From NCBI RefSeq assembly GCF_000010165.1, contig NC_012491.1, positions 2,239,501 to 2,303,500 on the forward strand: 64,000 nucleotides of DNA, in the 5' to 3' direction. This stretch comes from Brevibacillus brevis NBRC 100599 (GTDB lineage Bacteria; Bacillota; Bacilli; Brevibacillales; Brevibacillaceae). The position numbers and the translations under genes were made by a program. The notes under the pieces are model-generated. The model saw nothing but the letters and a program-made list of their open reading frames with translations, ran no database searches and was not told the DNA's origin. Below, piece after piece: positions 34,728 through 43,565 of this stretch (position 1 is the first letter of the stretch; every line of letters starts with the position of its first letter).

Positions 34728-35075
34728 ATGGGCAAATCCGCTTCGGCAAAAAAAGCCGAGGATCAGAAGAAGGATGCTGTTGATTATGCCGCAGTGATTC
34801 AGTCAGCCACGTTCAAAGAGCTTTTGAGAAGAAAAAAAGCGTTTATTTTGCCATCTTCTATTTTTTTCTTTGTATTTTACTTTACCCTTCCGATATTAAC
34901 CTCCTACTTCACCGTACTGAATCAACCAGCATTTGGGGCCATTTCGTGGGCGTGGGTATTTGCCTTTGCTCAGTTCGTCATGACATGGGGTCTCTGTATC
35001 CTGTACACCAAGCGGGCAGAGCAGTTTGATCAACTCGTAGAGAAAATCAAACGAGAGGCAGGTGGGAGGGGCTAA
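34728..35075 (+). CDS. DUF485 small membrane protein (acetate permease partner)
   Basis: The 115-residue protein has a charged N-terminal region and two membrane segments (SSIFFFVFYFTLPILTSYF and WAWVFAFAQFVMTWGLCIL). DUF485 proteins (YwcB, YjcH) are almost always encoded next to ActP-type symporters, as here; the stop overlaps the next start by one base. GGGGAGG precedes the ATG. Confidence 0.88.
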   Translation: MGKSASAKKAEDQKKDAVDYAAVIQSATFKELLRRKKAFILPSSIFFFVFYFTLPILTSYFTVLNQPAFGAISWAWVFAFAQFVMTWGLCILYTKRAEQFDQLVEKIKREAGGRG

Positions 35076-36601
35076 TGAACGTTACTGCATTTTTACTCTT
35101 TCTCGTCATTGTTCTTTTGACGCTTGTCATCACCTTTTACGCGTCGAAAAAGACGAATACGACTAGTGAGTTTTACACCGCTGGAGGAGGCTTAACAGGT
35201 TGGCAAAACGGCCTTGCGATTGCGGGAGATTACATGTCCGCTGCTTCCTTTCTTGGAATTGCCGGGATGATTGCGTTGAGCGGGTTTGATGGTTTCTTCT
35301 ACAGTATCGGTTTTCTTGTCGCGTATCTCGTAGTGCTCTACTTGGTAGCAGAGCCTTTGCGTAATTTAGGAAAATACACGATGGCTGATATGATAGCCGC
35401 GCGTTTTGACAATAAAAAGGTTCGTGGTGTCGCTGCTCTCAATTCGATTGCCATCTCGATTTTTTATATGATCGCGCAATTAGTCGGAGCAGGCGCCTTG
35501 ATCAAGCTACTGTTGGGTCTAGATTACACGACCTCCGTATTGATCGTAGGGGCATTGATGACCATCTACGTCGTCTTCGGCGGGATGACGGCAACCTCAT
35601 GGGTGCAGATCGTCAAAGCCGTTTTGTTAATGATTGGGACATTCATTATCTCTATGATGGTTTTCGCCAAATTCGATTTTAATCTTTTGAAAATGTTCGA
35701 GCAAATGAAGCTGGCGACACCATTGGGAGAGCAATTCCTCAATCCTGGCAACAAGTTTAAAGTGGGGCTCGATACGATATCATTGAATCTCGCGCTTGTG
35801 CTCGGAACGGCTGGATTGCCGCATATTTTGATTCGTTTCTTCACAGTAAAAGATGCCACGACAGCTCGCAAATCGGTTGTGTACGCAACGTGGATCATTG
35901 GTGTCTTCTATGTCATGACGATCTTCCTCGGCTTCGGTGCGGCAGCGTTTGTCGGAGCGGGCAATATGGACCCAGCTGGTAACATGGGCGCTCCATTGCT
36001 AGCGCAAGCACTCGGCGGTAACTTTTTGTTCGCCTTCGTATCTGCGGTTGCCTTCGCTACCATTCTCGCAGTAGTGGCTGGGCTGGTGCTGACTGCGGCT
36101 TCTGCCTTTGCGCACGACTTTTACGGACACGTATTACGCCAAGGAAAAGCAACAGAAAAGGAACAAATGAAGATGGCCAAATGGGCGTCTGTCGGAGTCT
36201 CGATTGTCTCTATCCTGCTCGCCTTGTTTGCACAAAATCTGAACGTGGCTTTCCTTGTTGCTCTGGCTTTCGCAGTAGCGGCGAGTGCAAATCTACCAGT
36301 GATTTTGTTCACGATCTTCTGGAAAAGATTCAATACGGCAGGAGCAATTAGCGGGATGCTCGTCGGACTGTTCAGCGCTCTCATTCTGGTTGCCTTGAGT
36401 CCGAACGTTTGGAATCCTGTGGCTGGAAAAGCCATTTTGGTCGGCGAAGCGCTGTTCCCATTGCCGAATCCGGGTATTGTCTCGATCCCGTTAGGGTTTT
36501 TGGCAGCATGGATCGGAACCTTGTTGTCTAGCTCCCGTGATGATAAGAAGTACGATGAAATTTTGGTGAAAGCGAATACAGGAATGAAAGATTCAGCGTA
36601 G
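35075..36601 (+). CDS. actP: Cation/acetate symporter (ActP-like, sodium:solute symporter family)
   Basis: The 508-residue protein has about 13 membrane helices and the sodium:solute symporter markers GLAIAGDYMSAASFLGIAG, AGLPHILIRFFTVKDA and FAHDFYG. It is close to the ActP/YwcA subgroup that imports acetate and short monocarboxylates. It is translationally coupled to the DUF485 gene, with a cre-like site before the operon and a LytS/LytT pair upstream. Confidence 0.88.
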   Translation: MNVTAFLLFLVIVLLTLVITFYASKKTNTTSEFYTAGGGLTGWQNGLAIAGDYMSAASFLGIAGMIALSGFDGFFYSIGFLVAYLVVLYLVAEPLRNLGKYTMADMIAARFDNKKVRGVAALNSIAISIFYMIAQLVGAGALIKLLLGLDYTTSVLIVGALMTIYVVFGGMTATSWVQIVKAVLLMIGTFIISMMVFAKFDFNLLKMFEQMKLATPLGEQFLNPGNKFKVGLDTISLNLALVLGTAGLPHILIRFFTVKDATTARKSVVYATWIIGVFYVMTIFLGFGAAAFVGAGNMDPAGNMGAPLLAQALGGNFLFAFVSAVAFATILAVVAGLVLTAASAFAHDFYGHVLRQGKATEKEQMKMAKWASVGVSIVSILLALFAQNLNVAFLVALAFAVAASANLPVILFTIFWKRFNTAGAISGMLVGLFSALILVALSPNVWNPVAGKAILVGEALFPLPNPGIVSIPLGFLAAWIGTLLSSSRDDKKYDEILVKANTGMKDSA

Positions 36602-36634
36602 AAACAGTAAACATAGGAAGCTCATGCCACGAAG

Positions 36635-36666
36635 AGAAGGCTGGGGTTAACCCCTGGTCTTTTTTC
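36635..36666 (+). terminator. Terminator between the two symporter genes
   Basis: AGGCTGGGG-TTAA-CCCCTGGTCT forms a stem followed by six T residues. Confidence 0.7.
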
Positions 36667-36695
36667 ATTTTTGCAAGAAGGGAGAGGTATTGTCC

Positions 36696-38234
36696 GTGAC
36701 GACGATCATCTTTTTCCTTGCCGTCATTATTGGAACGATGGCTATCACTTATTCGGCTGCCAAACAGACAGGAACGACGAGGGACTTCTATGCAGCAGGA
36801 AATCGCTTGAACGGGTTACAAAATGGCATTGCCATTGCGGGCGATTATATGAGTGCTGCCTCGTTTTTGGGGATTGCGGGAACGATTGCGATGTACGGCT
36901 TTGACGGGTTCGTGTATGCGATAGGCTTTTTTGTCTCTTATCTGATTATTTTGTTTTTAGTTGCGGAGCCGTTGCATAATTTGGGACGCTATACGCTGGC
37001 AGACGCGATTGCCGTCAGGTTTGACAGTCTTTGGCTGCGTGGCGTTGTTGCCTGTACGACTCTATTAATTACGATTTTTTACATGTTGGCGCAATTAGTT
37101 GGGGCTGGTGCTCTCATTCATTATTTATTAGGAATCCGTTACGATACGGCGGTCCTGATCGTCGGGAGCCTGATGACATTTTACGTGGTGTTCGGCGGGA
37201 TGGTGGCGACCTCGTGGGTTCAGATTATTAAAGCGATCTTGCTCCTGACAGGGACATTGATCCTAAGTCTGATCGTATTTGCCCGTTTTGATTGGAGCTT
37301 ATCCGAAATGTTTTCCCATGTGAGTACGATTACACCTCTTCAGGAACAGTTCTTACAGCCAGGTAATCAACTTCATAATCCGCTGGAAACGATCTCCCTG
37401 CATTTGGCTTTGATTCTCGGTACCGCCGGACTCCCCCATATTATCTCCCGGTTGTTCACAGTCAAAGACGCAAAGACGACTCGCAATTCGATTTACACCG
37501 CTACTTGGGTCATCGGTGCCTTTTATTTGATGACGATCTTCCTCGGCTTCGGAGCGAGCACGTTTGTAGGCTACGAGGCATTGAAAAATGTGGGCTTCGG
37601 GGGGAATCTGACTGTCACGCTCTTGGCGAATGCTCTCGGTGGAGAGTTTTTGATGGCATATATCGCTGCGGTTGCCTTTGCGACGATATTGGCTGTCGTG
37701 ACAGGACTCGTGCTCTCCGCGTCTTCAGCGTTCGCGCATGATGTCTACAGTCATCTGATCAGGCGAGGGATGGCATCGGAAAAAGAACAGGTCACCATGG
37801 CAAAGCTTTCGTCAGTTGCGGTGGGCTTGATCTCCATTTCGCTAGCGATCGGTGCAGAAAAAATGAACGTGGCGATTCTCGTTGCGCTGACGTTTGCAGT
37901 AGCAGCATCATCCAATTTACCACTGCTATTGTTTACGTTATATTGGAAGCGGTTTACCGTGAGAGGAGCGATTTGTGGCGTCCTGACAGGGTTAACGGCA
38001 TCCGTAGTCCTTGTCATTCTAGGACCGACTGTTATGCATCCCGTAGCTGGACTTATTCGTGCGGAGCCTTTATTTCCACTGACGAATCCCGGATTGGTCT
38101 CGATACCACTCGGCTTTCTAGGGGCGGTGCTCGGAACACTACTGGATCGGCCTGATCCGGATGCTGAGAGGAAGTATGAGCGCGTACTGTTTCAGGCGTT
38201 GACGGGAATCCGAGTTCCATCTGGGAAAACGTAA
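36696..38234 (+). CDS. Second sodium:solute symporter, ActP-like paralogue
   Basis: The 512-residue protein has the same plan and motifs as its upstream neighbour (GIAIAGDYMSAASFLGIAG, GLPHIISRLFTVKDAKTTR) but has diverged throughout, so it is an old duplicate. There is no separate DUF485 gene. A terminator separates it from the first symporter, so it may be expressed at a lower level or from its own promoter. GTG at 36696 suits the GGGAGAGG ribosome site better than the TTG at 36690. Confidence 0.83.
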   Translation: MTTIIFFLAVIIGTMAITYSAAKQTGTTRDFYAAGNRLNGLQNGIAIAGDYMSAASFLGIAGTIAMYGFDGFVYAIGFFVSYLIILFLVAEPLHNLGRYTLADAIAVRFDSLWLRGVVACTTLLITIFYMLAQLVGAGALIHYLLGIRYDTAVLIVGSLMTFYVVFGGMVATSWVQIIKAILLLTGTLILSLIVFARFDWSLSEMFSHVSTITPLQEQFLQPGNQLHNPLETISLHLALILGTAGLPHIISRLFTVKDAKTTRNSIYTATWVIGAFYLMTIFLGFGASTFVGYEALKNVGFGGNLTVTLLANALGGEFLMAYIAAVAFATILAVVTGLVLSASSAFAHDVYSHLIRRGMASEKEQVTMAKLSSVAVGLISISLAIGAEKMNVAILVALTFAVAASSNLPLLLFTLYWKRFTVRGAICGVLTGLTASVVLVILGPTVMHPVAGLIRAEPLFPLTNPGLVSIPLGFLGAVLGTLLDRPDPDAERKYERVLFQALTGIRVPSGKT

Positions 38235-38283
38235 CGATTAATCCGTGATGAGCACAGCATGATGAAAAAAGACGATAGAGTGG

Positions 38284-38308
38284 CGACCCTTTTTGAGGGT
38301 CGTTTTTT
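38284..38308 (+). terminator. Terminator of the second symporter gene
   Basis: CGACCC and GGGTCG close a TTTTTGA loop and are followed by six T residues. Confidence 0.88.
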
Positions 38309-38390
38309 GATTGGCACGATCCGGTCTTGCATGTTTCATTGGGCAATCATTCATACTACGGATAAAACGACATCAAAATGGGTGATAGAT

Positions 38391-39248
38391 ATGGAAAAGG
38401 TCGGGCTCGTTTTGCAGGGAGGAGGTAGCCGTGGGATTTATACTGCTGGCGTTTTGGATTACTTCATGGAGCAGGAGCTATACATCCCGTACGTGATTGC
38501 CGTATCAGCAGGTGCGTGCAATGGGGCGGCATACTTGGCGAGACAGCACGGATTGGGCAAGATTTATCATACGAAATACATTCGCGATCCCCGATACTTT
38601 CACTATAAAAATTTGATCAAGAAACGCTCGCTGTTTGGCATGGATTTTATTTTCAGTGAGATGCCTAACAAGCTGGAGCCGTTCGCCTTTGATCGGTTTC
38701 GCGAAGCGAAGGAACAGTTTGTCGTCGTCACGACGGATTGCGCGACAGGGGAAGCTGTTTACTTTACGAAAGACGACTGTGAGGATATTTTTCATGTGAT
38801 TCGGGCTTCATGCAGTCTCCCGTTTCTATCCCCAAAAGTTGCCTTCAACGGACGTAAGTTATGGGATGGAGGCATCGTGCATCCGGTACCTCTCATGAAG
38901 TCCATGCTTGATGGCAATCAAAAGCATATTATTGTGCTTACGTCTTCTTGTCCGCCTAGTGAGTGGATGCGCAAGCTTTCGCGTGTCGAGCGTCTTTTTT
39001 CCAGAGGTACGCGCTTGTGTCAAGCATTCATTCGTCATTTTCGCATCTATTACGAGGCAATAGAGCAGATCAAAGAGATGCAGAAGGAAGGCAAAGCGTT
39101 TGTTATCGCACCTCCAGAGGGTACCTTTCTACGAGGATTTGAACGTCAAGAGGAGAAGCTGGAGCATTATTACAGACAAGGCTATCAGGATGCTCGTACT
39201 CAATTTTCTGGGCTTTGTACATGGCTTGGTCTTGGCGGGAACAGGTGA
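38391..39248 (+). CDS. Patatin-like phospholipase
   Basis: The 285-residue protein has the patatin oxyanion loop GGGSRG at 10-15, the catalytic serine Ser39 in VSAGA and the catalytic aspartate in WDGGI near residue 160. It should be a cytoplasmic or membrane-associated lipid acyl hydrolase. The nucleophile elbow reads V-S-A-G rather than the full GxSxG. The ATG at 38391 was chosen because the conserved domain starts there, although its ribosome site (GGTGAT) is weak. It is similar to the YjjU-type bacterial patatins. Confidence 0.85.
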   Translation: MEKVGLVLQGGGSRGIYTAGVLDYFMEQELYIPYVIAVSAGACNGAAYLARQHGLGKIYHTKYIRDPRYFHYKNLIKKRSLFGMDFIFSEMPNKLEPFAFDRFREAKEQFVVVTTDCATGEAVYFTKDDCEDIFHVIRASCSLPFLSPKVAFNGRKLWDGGIVHPVPLMKSMLDGNQKHIIVLTSSCPPSEWMRKLSRVERLFSRGTRLCQAFIRHFRIYYEAIEQIKEMQKEGKAFVIAPPEGTFLRGFERQEEKLEHYYRQGYQDARTQFSGLCTWLGLGGNR

Positions 39249-39368
39249 AAACTGAGGAGACATCGATCCCGCGGATGTTTTTTCGGCAAAATCATGTGAA
39301 ACAGGTTTTTCCAAAGCAAAGATAGGGAAGAAGCATCAGGGGAGGATGGAATCAGGAGGAAAGACCCC

Positions 39369-40430
39369 ATGAAATATGTGAATGTAGACCTAGTAGAGCC
39401 AGGAGACGTTTTGGCTCGAAGCATTTATACAAGCGAAGGCTTGACGCTCTTGCATGCAGGTGTCCAGCTGACTGTCGGAATGATAAATAAATTGCGTCGG
39501 TTTGGCGTCACGATGTTAAGCATCAAAGACCCTCTGCTCGATGAAGTGAAAGAGCAGGAGGTCGTCACGGAGACCACTCGGAAGGACGCAATCCGCAATC
39601 TATCTCAAGCGATTTCGTGTGTGCAGACTGGCAAAAATTTTGATGTCCGAGGCATTCAAAAATCAGTGGGAAGTATCATCGACGAGACCTTGAAAAATCG
39701 TCGCGTGCTCTTGAATCTTGGAGAAATTCGCACGACCGACAACGCGATGTACATTCATTCCTTGAATGTGTGCATGATGGCGACAGTAATGGGAGTAGGA
39801 TTAGGTTATAATACGGCTCAATTAAAAGAGCTCGCCATCGGAGCCCTCTTGCATGACATTGGAAAGCTGTCAGTCGACAAGGAAGCACCCGCTTACAAAA
39901 AGAACAGCAAAACCAATCATCATACCTGGCTAGGCTTTGATCTGTTGCGAAAAAAACATGAGATGAGCATTGTGTCCGCACACGTTCCTTTACAGCATCA
40001 TGAATGGGTGGATGGAAGTGGGCAGCCACGAGGATTGACTGGCGATGAGATTCATGATTTCGCCAAGATTGTGGCGATTTGTAACTACTATGATAATCTC
40101 ATCTCGCCTTTTTCAGCGGAAGAGGAGACGTTGCCTGCGTATGAGGCTTGCGAAAAAGTCATGGGGCTCGCGGAGAAACGCTTTGATCATAAAATGGTCA
40201 TTCACTTTTTGCGCTCGATTGCCATGTATCCGACAGGAACCTCGTTGAAGCTGTCGACAGGAGAGATCGGTGTGATCATTGACCAAAATAGAGGCTTGCC
40301 TTCGCGCCCAGTCGTTCGGGTTATCCGAAGAGACCAACAGGCGAATCGGCGGATCGTCGATGATCATGAGATTACGGACATTGATTTGAGTGAAAAGCCT
40401 ACTATCTTTATCTCAGCTGTCATGGACTAG
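39369..40430 (+). CDS. HD-GYP-like domain protein (cyclic-di-GMP phosphodiesterase family)
   Basis: The 353-residue protein has a poorly defined N-terminal region of about 110 residues and then an HD domain with His162-Asp163 (LLHDIGK), His210-His211 and Asp215. The GYP signature is altered to GQP (residues 218-220), so cyclic-di-GMP hydrolysis may be changed, though the metal ligands are kept. There are no membrane segments. AGGAGG precedes the ATG. Confidence 0.8.
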   Translation: MKYVNVDLVEPGDVLARSIYTSEGLTLLHAGVQLTVGMINKLRRFGVTMLSIKDPLLDEVKEQEVVTETTRKDAIRNLSQAISCVQTGKNFDVRGIQKSVGSIIDETLKNRRVLLNLGEIRTTDNAMYIHSLNVCMMATVMGVGLGYNTAQLKELAIGALLHDIGKLSVDKEAPAYKKNSKTNHHTWLGFDLLRKKHEMSIVSAHVPLQHHEWVDGSGQPRGLTGDEIHDFAKIVAICNYYDNLISPFSAEEETLPAYEACEKVMGLAEKRFDHKMVIHFLRSIAMYPTGTSLKLSTGEIGVIIDQNRGLPSRPVVRVIRRDQQANRRIVDDHEITDIDLSEKPTIFISAVMD

Positions 40431-40450
40431 GCCATAGAAAGAATAGGACT

Positions 40451-40506
40451 CCCTATCAGGGAATATCCCTATCAAGATCAGGGAATACCCCTACATACAC
40501 GTAGGG
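40451..40506. repeat. Nested repeats and inverted repeats before the universal stress protein gene
   Basis: CCCTATCA occurs at 40451 and 40467, and TCAGGGAATA occurs twice, giving the hairpin-capable units CCCTATCAGGGA and CCCTATCAAGATCAGGGA. They are followed by a perfect CCCTAC-N6-GTAGGG inverted repeat (40489-40506). TACAAT at 40517-40522 may be the -10 box. The cluster looks like a multi-site operator, but no known regulator motif matches. Confidence 0.55.
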
Positions 40507-40597
40507 CCCACGGGGCTACAATGAACTCAAGGCAGATGGATACAAAGAGCTACACCAACACATTTGCCAGATGAAAAAAGAGGAAGGACGTGTCATT

Positions 40598-41464
40598 ATG
40601 TCCCGTATTCTAGTTCCTGTTGATTTCTCAGCGCAGTCCATTCAGGCGGTCCGCTTCGCGCTGGCCTACGCCAAAAATAAGCATGATATCACATTGCTTC
40701 ATGCCATCTCGCCGTTCCCTTCACGCAATGTTGTCAGAAGGTTGGGACGAGAAGTCGTTGAAGATTATCAATTGGATGAGGCAAGAGATGATCTGAAAAA
40801 ATTCCTGTCGATCATAGAAGAAGCAGGTATCACGTATGAATTGGAAATTGAGTTCGGAGAGCCGCATGAAGTCATTGCGAAGCACGCTGCGAATGACTAT
40901 GCTGCCATCGTAATGGGAACACATGGCTACGGCCGAATCACAGGCTTCCTGTTGCAGAGTGTCAGCTATCCGACACTCCACGATGTCAAAGTTCCGGTCT
41001 TCCTCATTGCAGAGGAGACAGATGAGAAACGCTTCCCTTGGAATAAAGTGCTCATTGCAGTAGATGGTTCCGATCATTCGATGGAAGCTGCGAAGAAAGC
41101 CATCGAGATGGGTCAGCACCTCCCGAATGTATCCTATACACTTCTGTCCGTTGTCATACCGCCAGTCACATACGCAGGTGTATATGGCGTAGGCTGGGAT
41201 AACATGAATACACTCGAAGGTTGGGGACGTGAATCGTTAAAACCTTGCGAGGAGATGCTTGAAGCTGCATCGATTCCTTTTGAAAGCATGGTCGTAGTTG
41301 GAGATCCAGCTACTGTGATTCGCCAGACCGCTGAAGAAATCGACGCTGGACTGGTTGTGCTCGGTCATCATGGCCAAGGTGCGGTTGCAGGGACATTGCT
41401 TGGAAGTGTTACATTTAAGACGATTCATCGTACGAAAACACCACTCCTCATTGTGAAAACATAG
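40598..41464 (+). CDS. Tandem universal stress protein (two UspA domains)
   Basis: The 288-residue protein is a fusion of two UspA domains. Each begins with a typical strand (RILVPVDFS and KVLIAVDGS). Each has a nucleotide-binding G-x2-G-x9-G-S/T type motif: the first has GTHGYGRITGFLLQSVS and the second has GHHGQGAVAGTLLGSVT. It probably binds ATP and supports stress survival. ATG at 40598 fits the domain start; the in-frame ATG at 40571 would add nine residues. An unusual repeat cluster lies upstream. Confidence 0.87.
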   Translation: MSRILVPVDFSAQSIQAVRFALAYAKNKHDITLLHAISPFPSRNVVRRLGREVVEDYQLDEARDDLKKFLSIIEEAGITYELEIEFGEPHEVIAKHAANDYAAIVMGTHGYGRITGFLLQSVSYPTLHDVKVPVFLIAEETDEKRFPWNKVLIAVDGSDHSMEAAKKAIEMGQHLPNVSYTLLSVVIPPVTYAGVYGVGWDNMNTLEGWGRESLKPCEEMLEAASIPFESMVVVGDPATVIRQTAEEIDAGLVVLGHHGQGAVAGTLLGSVTFKTIHRTKTPLLIVKT

Positions 41465-41475
41465 CATTTCGCTAG

Positions 41476-41508
41476 AAAAAGCTGTCCGATTCGTGGACAG
41501 CTTTTTTG
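41476..41508. terminator. Bidirectional terminator
   Basis: AAAAAGCTGTCC and GGACAGCTTTTTT form a near-perfect stem between convergent genes. Confidence 0.9.
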
Positions 41509-41523
41509 CTTGGGCGCAGCCTC

Positions 41524-42771
41524 TTACGATAGCGTTTGCGCTTGTTTTTGTTCGAAAGGTTGATTCGCCCCATCTGGTGTAACCTCTGCCGAATCCCACT
41601 TGATTCGCGTACATCCCCATGCAGCGATCAGAAGGATGACAGATGCGATCAAAAATACGGTAATCAACGAGGTCATCTGCATGAGCGGACCTGCAACAAA
41701 GGAGCCGACCATCATGAGTCCGACCATGAGGGGGGAAATCGTTCCACTCACCCGTCCGATATACGCCTCATCCACGAGCTTGATCATGAACATACTGATC
41801 GCAATCTGTAAAAATGCCATCCCAATTCCGGTGAAAAAGCGCATTGCTGCGGTTACGTATACCCAAACAGAGAGAACTTCTACGGCGACGGAGAGAGCGA
41901 AGAATATCAATCCACTTGTAATAACCCAGCGACTATTCATGCGCTCCAGATAAACAGAAGCCAAAATACCGCCCAACAACATACCCAATCCGTCTAACGC
42001 GGTAAACCATTGGATGGCTTCTTTGGAGAGTAAAAGACGATCCGTGACGACGAATACTTCAAGCGAATTAATAAAACCCGAGGATAGCCCCAGACACGAA
42101 AAGGTAATGGCAATCCCCAGCAAGGCTGGTCGCTTTTTTACATAGGCAAAACCTGCTTTAATCTCAGAAAGGAGAGTTCCGTCTTCCTCTGTTGCAGTGG
42201 CAGATGAGGTAGGGAGCGTCAAGAGAATCAATGCCGCGACGAGGAAGAGGCCAGCCATCGTCAACAGGGAAGGGTAGATGCCCCAATGTTCAAAGAAGAA
42301 GGTACCGACAATCGGGCCAACCAGTAGAAAAATAGAACCCGTACTTTGTGAAATAGATACAGCTGCTGCCATTTGCTCATCAGGAATATGACGCTTCAAC
42401 ATCTTGGCAGAAGAAGGCTGGGAGAACTGCGACACGACAGCTGAGATAAATGTCGCAAAGAATACAGCGATCCACATCCCTTGCCAGAGCAAATACACGA
42501 TGACCAAAACAGAGAGGGCGCTTAACAGGTTCCCGGCTATCATCGTTCGTTTTGGATTCCAGCGATCAGCCAATGCTCCGCCAATAATCGAAAAAACCAA
42601 GATCGGCGCGAGTTCGATAGCGGTCAAAAGCGATACCGCGGTCGGATTGTTGCCGCTCGTTTCCATTACATAGTAGAGCAAGGCCATGTTACGGATCCAT
42701 ATACCGATATTTTCTAATGTATCCGTGATAAAGACGGTAAGAAAAACTTTGTTTCCCCAAAGACCTTTCAT
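41524..42771 (-). CDS. MFS efflux transporter, DHA3 type
   Basis: The 415-residue protein has about 12 membrane segments, an ADRWNPKRTMIAGN loop motif and the MFS_3-like N-terminus (WGNKVFLTVFITDTLENIG). It should export drugs or toxic metabolites. It lies 62 bases downstream of a TetR gene, and a copy of the same operator-like repeat lies before each gene, so the repressor probably controls it. Confidence 0.85.
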   Translation of the reverse strand: MKGLWGNKVFLTVFITDTLENIGIWIRNMALLYYVMETSGNNPTAVSLLTAIELAPILVFSIIGGALADRWNPKRTMIAGNLLSALSVLVIVYLLWQGMWIAVFFATFISAVVSQFSQPSSAKMLKRHIPDEQMAAAVSISQSTGSIFLLVGPIVGTFFFEHWGIYPSLLTMAGLFLVAALILLTLPTSSATATEEDGTLLSEIKAGFAYVKKRPALLGIAITFSCLGLSSGFINSLEVFVVTDRLLLSKEAIQWFTALDGLGMLLGGILASVYLERMNSRWVITSGLIFFALSVAVEVLSVWVYVTAAMRFFTGIGMAFLQIAISMFMIKLVDEAYIGRVSGTISPLMVGLMMVGSFVAGPLMQMTSLITVFLIASVILLIAAWGCTRIKWDSAEVTPDGANQPFEQKQAQTLS

Positions 42772-42797
42772 AGGTCATATCACTCCCGAAAGGTTAT

Positions 42798-42811
42798 ACC
42801 GAACGTCCGGT
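42798..42811. promoter_or_regulatory. TetR operator-like palindrome before the MFS gene
   Basis: ACCGAACGTCCGGT is a near-palindrome (12 of 14). A close copy lies before the tetR gene at 43451-43464. Confidence 0.65.
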
Positions 42812-42833
42812 CTAATTAAAGTTGAAAAAAATG

Positions 42834-43427
42834 CTACTTGGCAACAATGCCATGCAGCAAAACGTCAATGCTCCTCTTCAGCAGAGCATGAAGACGCTCA
42901 TCATCCATCTGATAACCTACATTAATGATTCCGTTCATAAGCCCTTCTAGTATCATCGCCATTTCTTCAGGATCGCATGGGGCAAAATCGCCTCGATTGA
43001 TTCCTTCTTGGAAGATTGAGGTATAGAGGGTATACGAGGAGCTGAGCATTTCCAGCACTTGTTCCAAAATGGCTGGATCGGCGAGCTGGCTGCCGGAGAA
43101 CTCTTCGCCTGCTTTTTTTAGAGGGTGGGACAAAAAGTCCTCCAAGAAAAAAGTAGCTAAGCCGTACAGTTTATCGATGGAAGTCTCGAATTCTTTTTCT
43201 TTTTCCTGCCATAGATCTACCCATTCGTTGTACTGCTTTTCAAGCAAATGCAGGAACAACTGCTCCTTGTTTTTGAAGTGGTAATAGAGGCTGCCCTTAC
43301 TCGCTCCAGTTGCTTGGCAAATGTCCTCAATGGAAGTGGCTGAATAGCCTTTCTGAGAAAATAACTCGGTGGCTTTCTCTACGATATGTTGTTTGGTTTT
43401 CTCCCCATCGAGACGGCGCTTTGACAT
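42834..43427 (-). CDS. TetR/AcrR-family regulator of the MFS exporter
   Basis: The 197-residue protein begins with the TetR DNA-binding domain (GYSATSIEDICQATGASKGS, YYHFKNKEQLF) and ends with a helical ligand domain. It likely represses itself and the MFS gene that follows on the same strand, through the ACCGAACGTTCGGT-type palindromes. Such regulators release DNA on binding the exported drug. Confidence 0.88.
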   Translation of the reverse strand: MSKRRLDGEKTKQHIVEKATELFSQKGYSATSIEDICQATGASKGSLYYHFKNKEQLFLHLLEKQYNEWVDLWQEKEKEFETSIDKLYGLATFFLEDFLSHPLKKAGEEFSGSQLADPAILEQVLEMLSSSYTLYTSIFQEGINRGDFAPCDPEEMAMILEGLMNGIINVGYQMDDERLHALLKRSIDVLLHGIVAK

Positions 43428-43450
43428 GATTGAAATGCTCCTTAATCTAG

Positions 43451-43464
43451 ACTGAACGTTCGGT
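43451..43464. promoter_or_regulatory. TetR operator-like palindrome before the tetR gene
   Basis: ACTGAACGTTCGGT is a near-palindrome (12 of 14) that matches the one before the MFS gene. It sits 24 bases before the ATG of the regulator, as expected for autoregulation. Confidence 0.65.
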
Positions 43465-43565
43465 TTAGTTTTAGTTTATTCGATCTGAAAGGGAAGTGCA
43501 AGTGCTCGATTGAGAAAAAGGACAGAGGGAAAAATGAGAAGAAGCGAGTAAGAGGAGGGATTATT

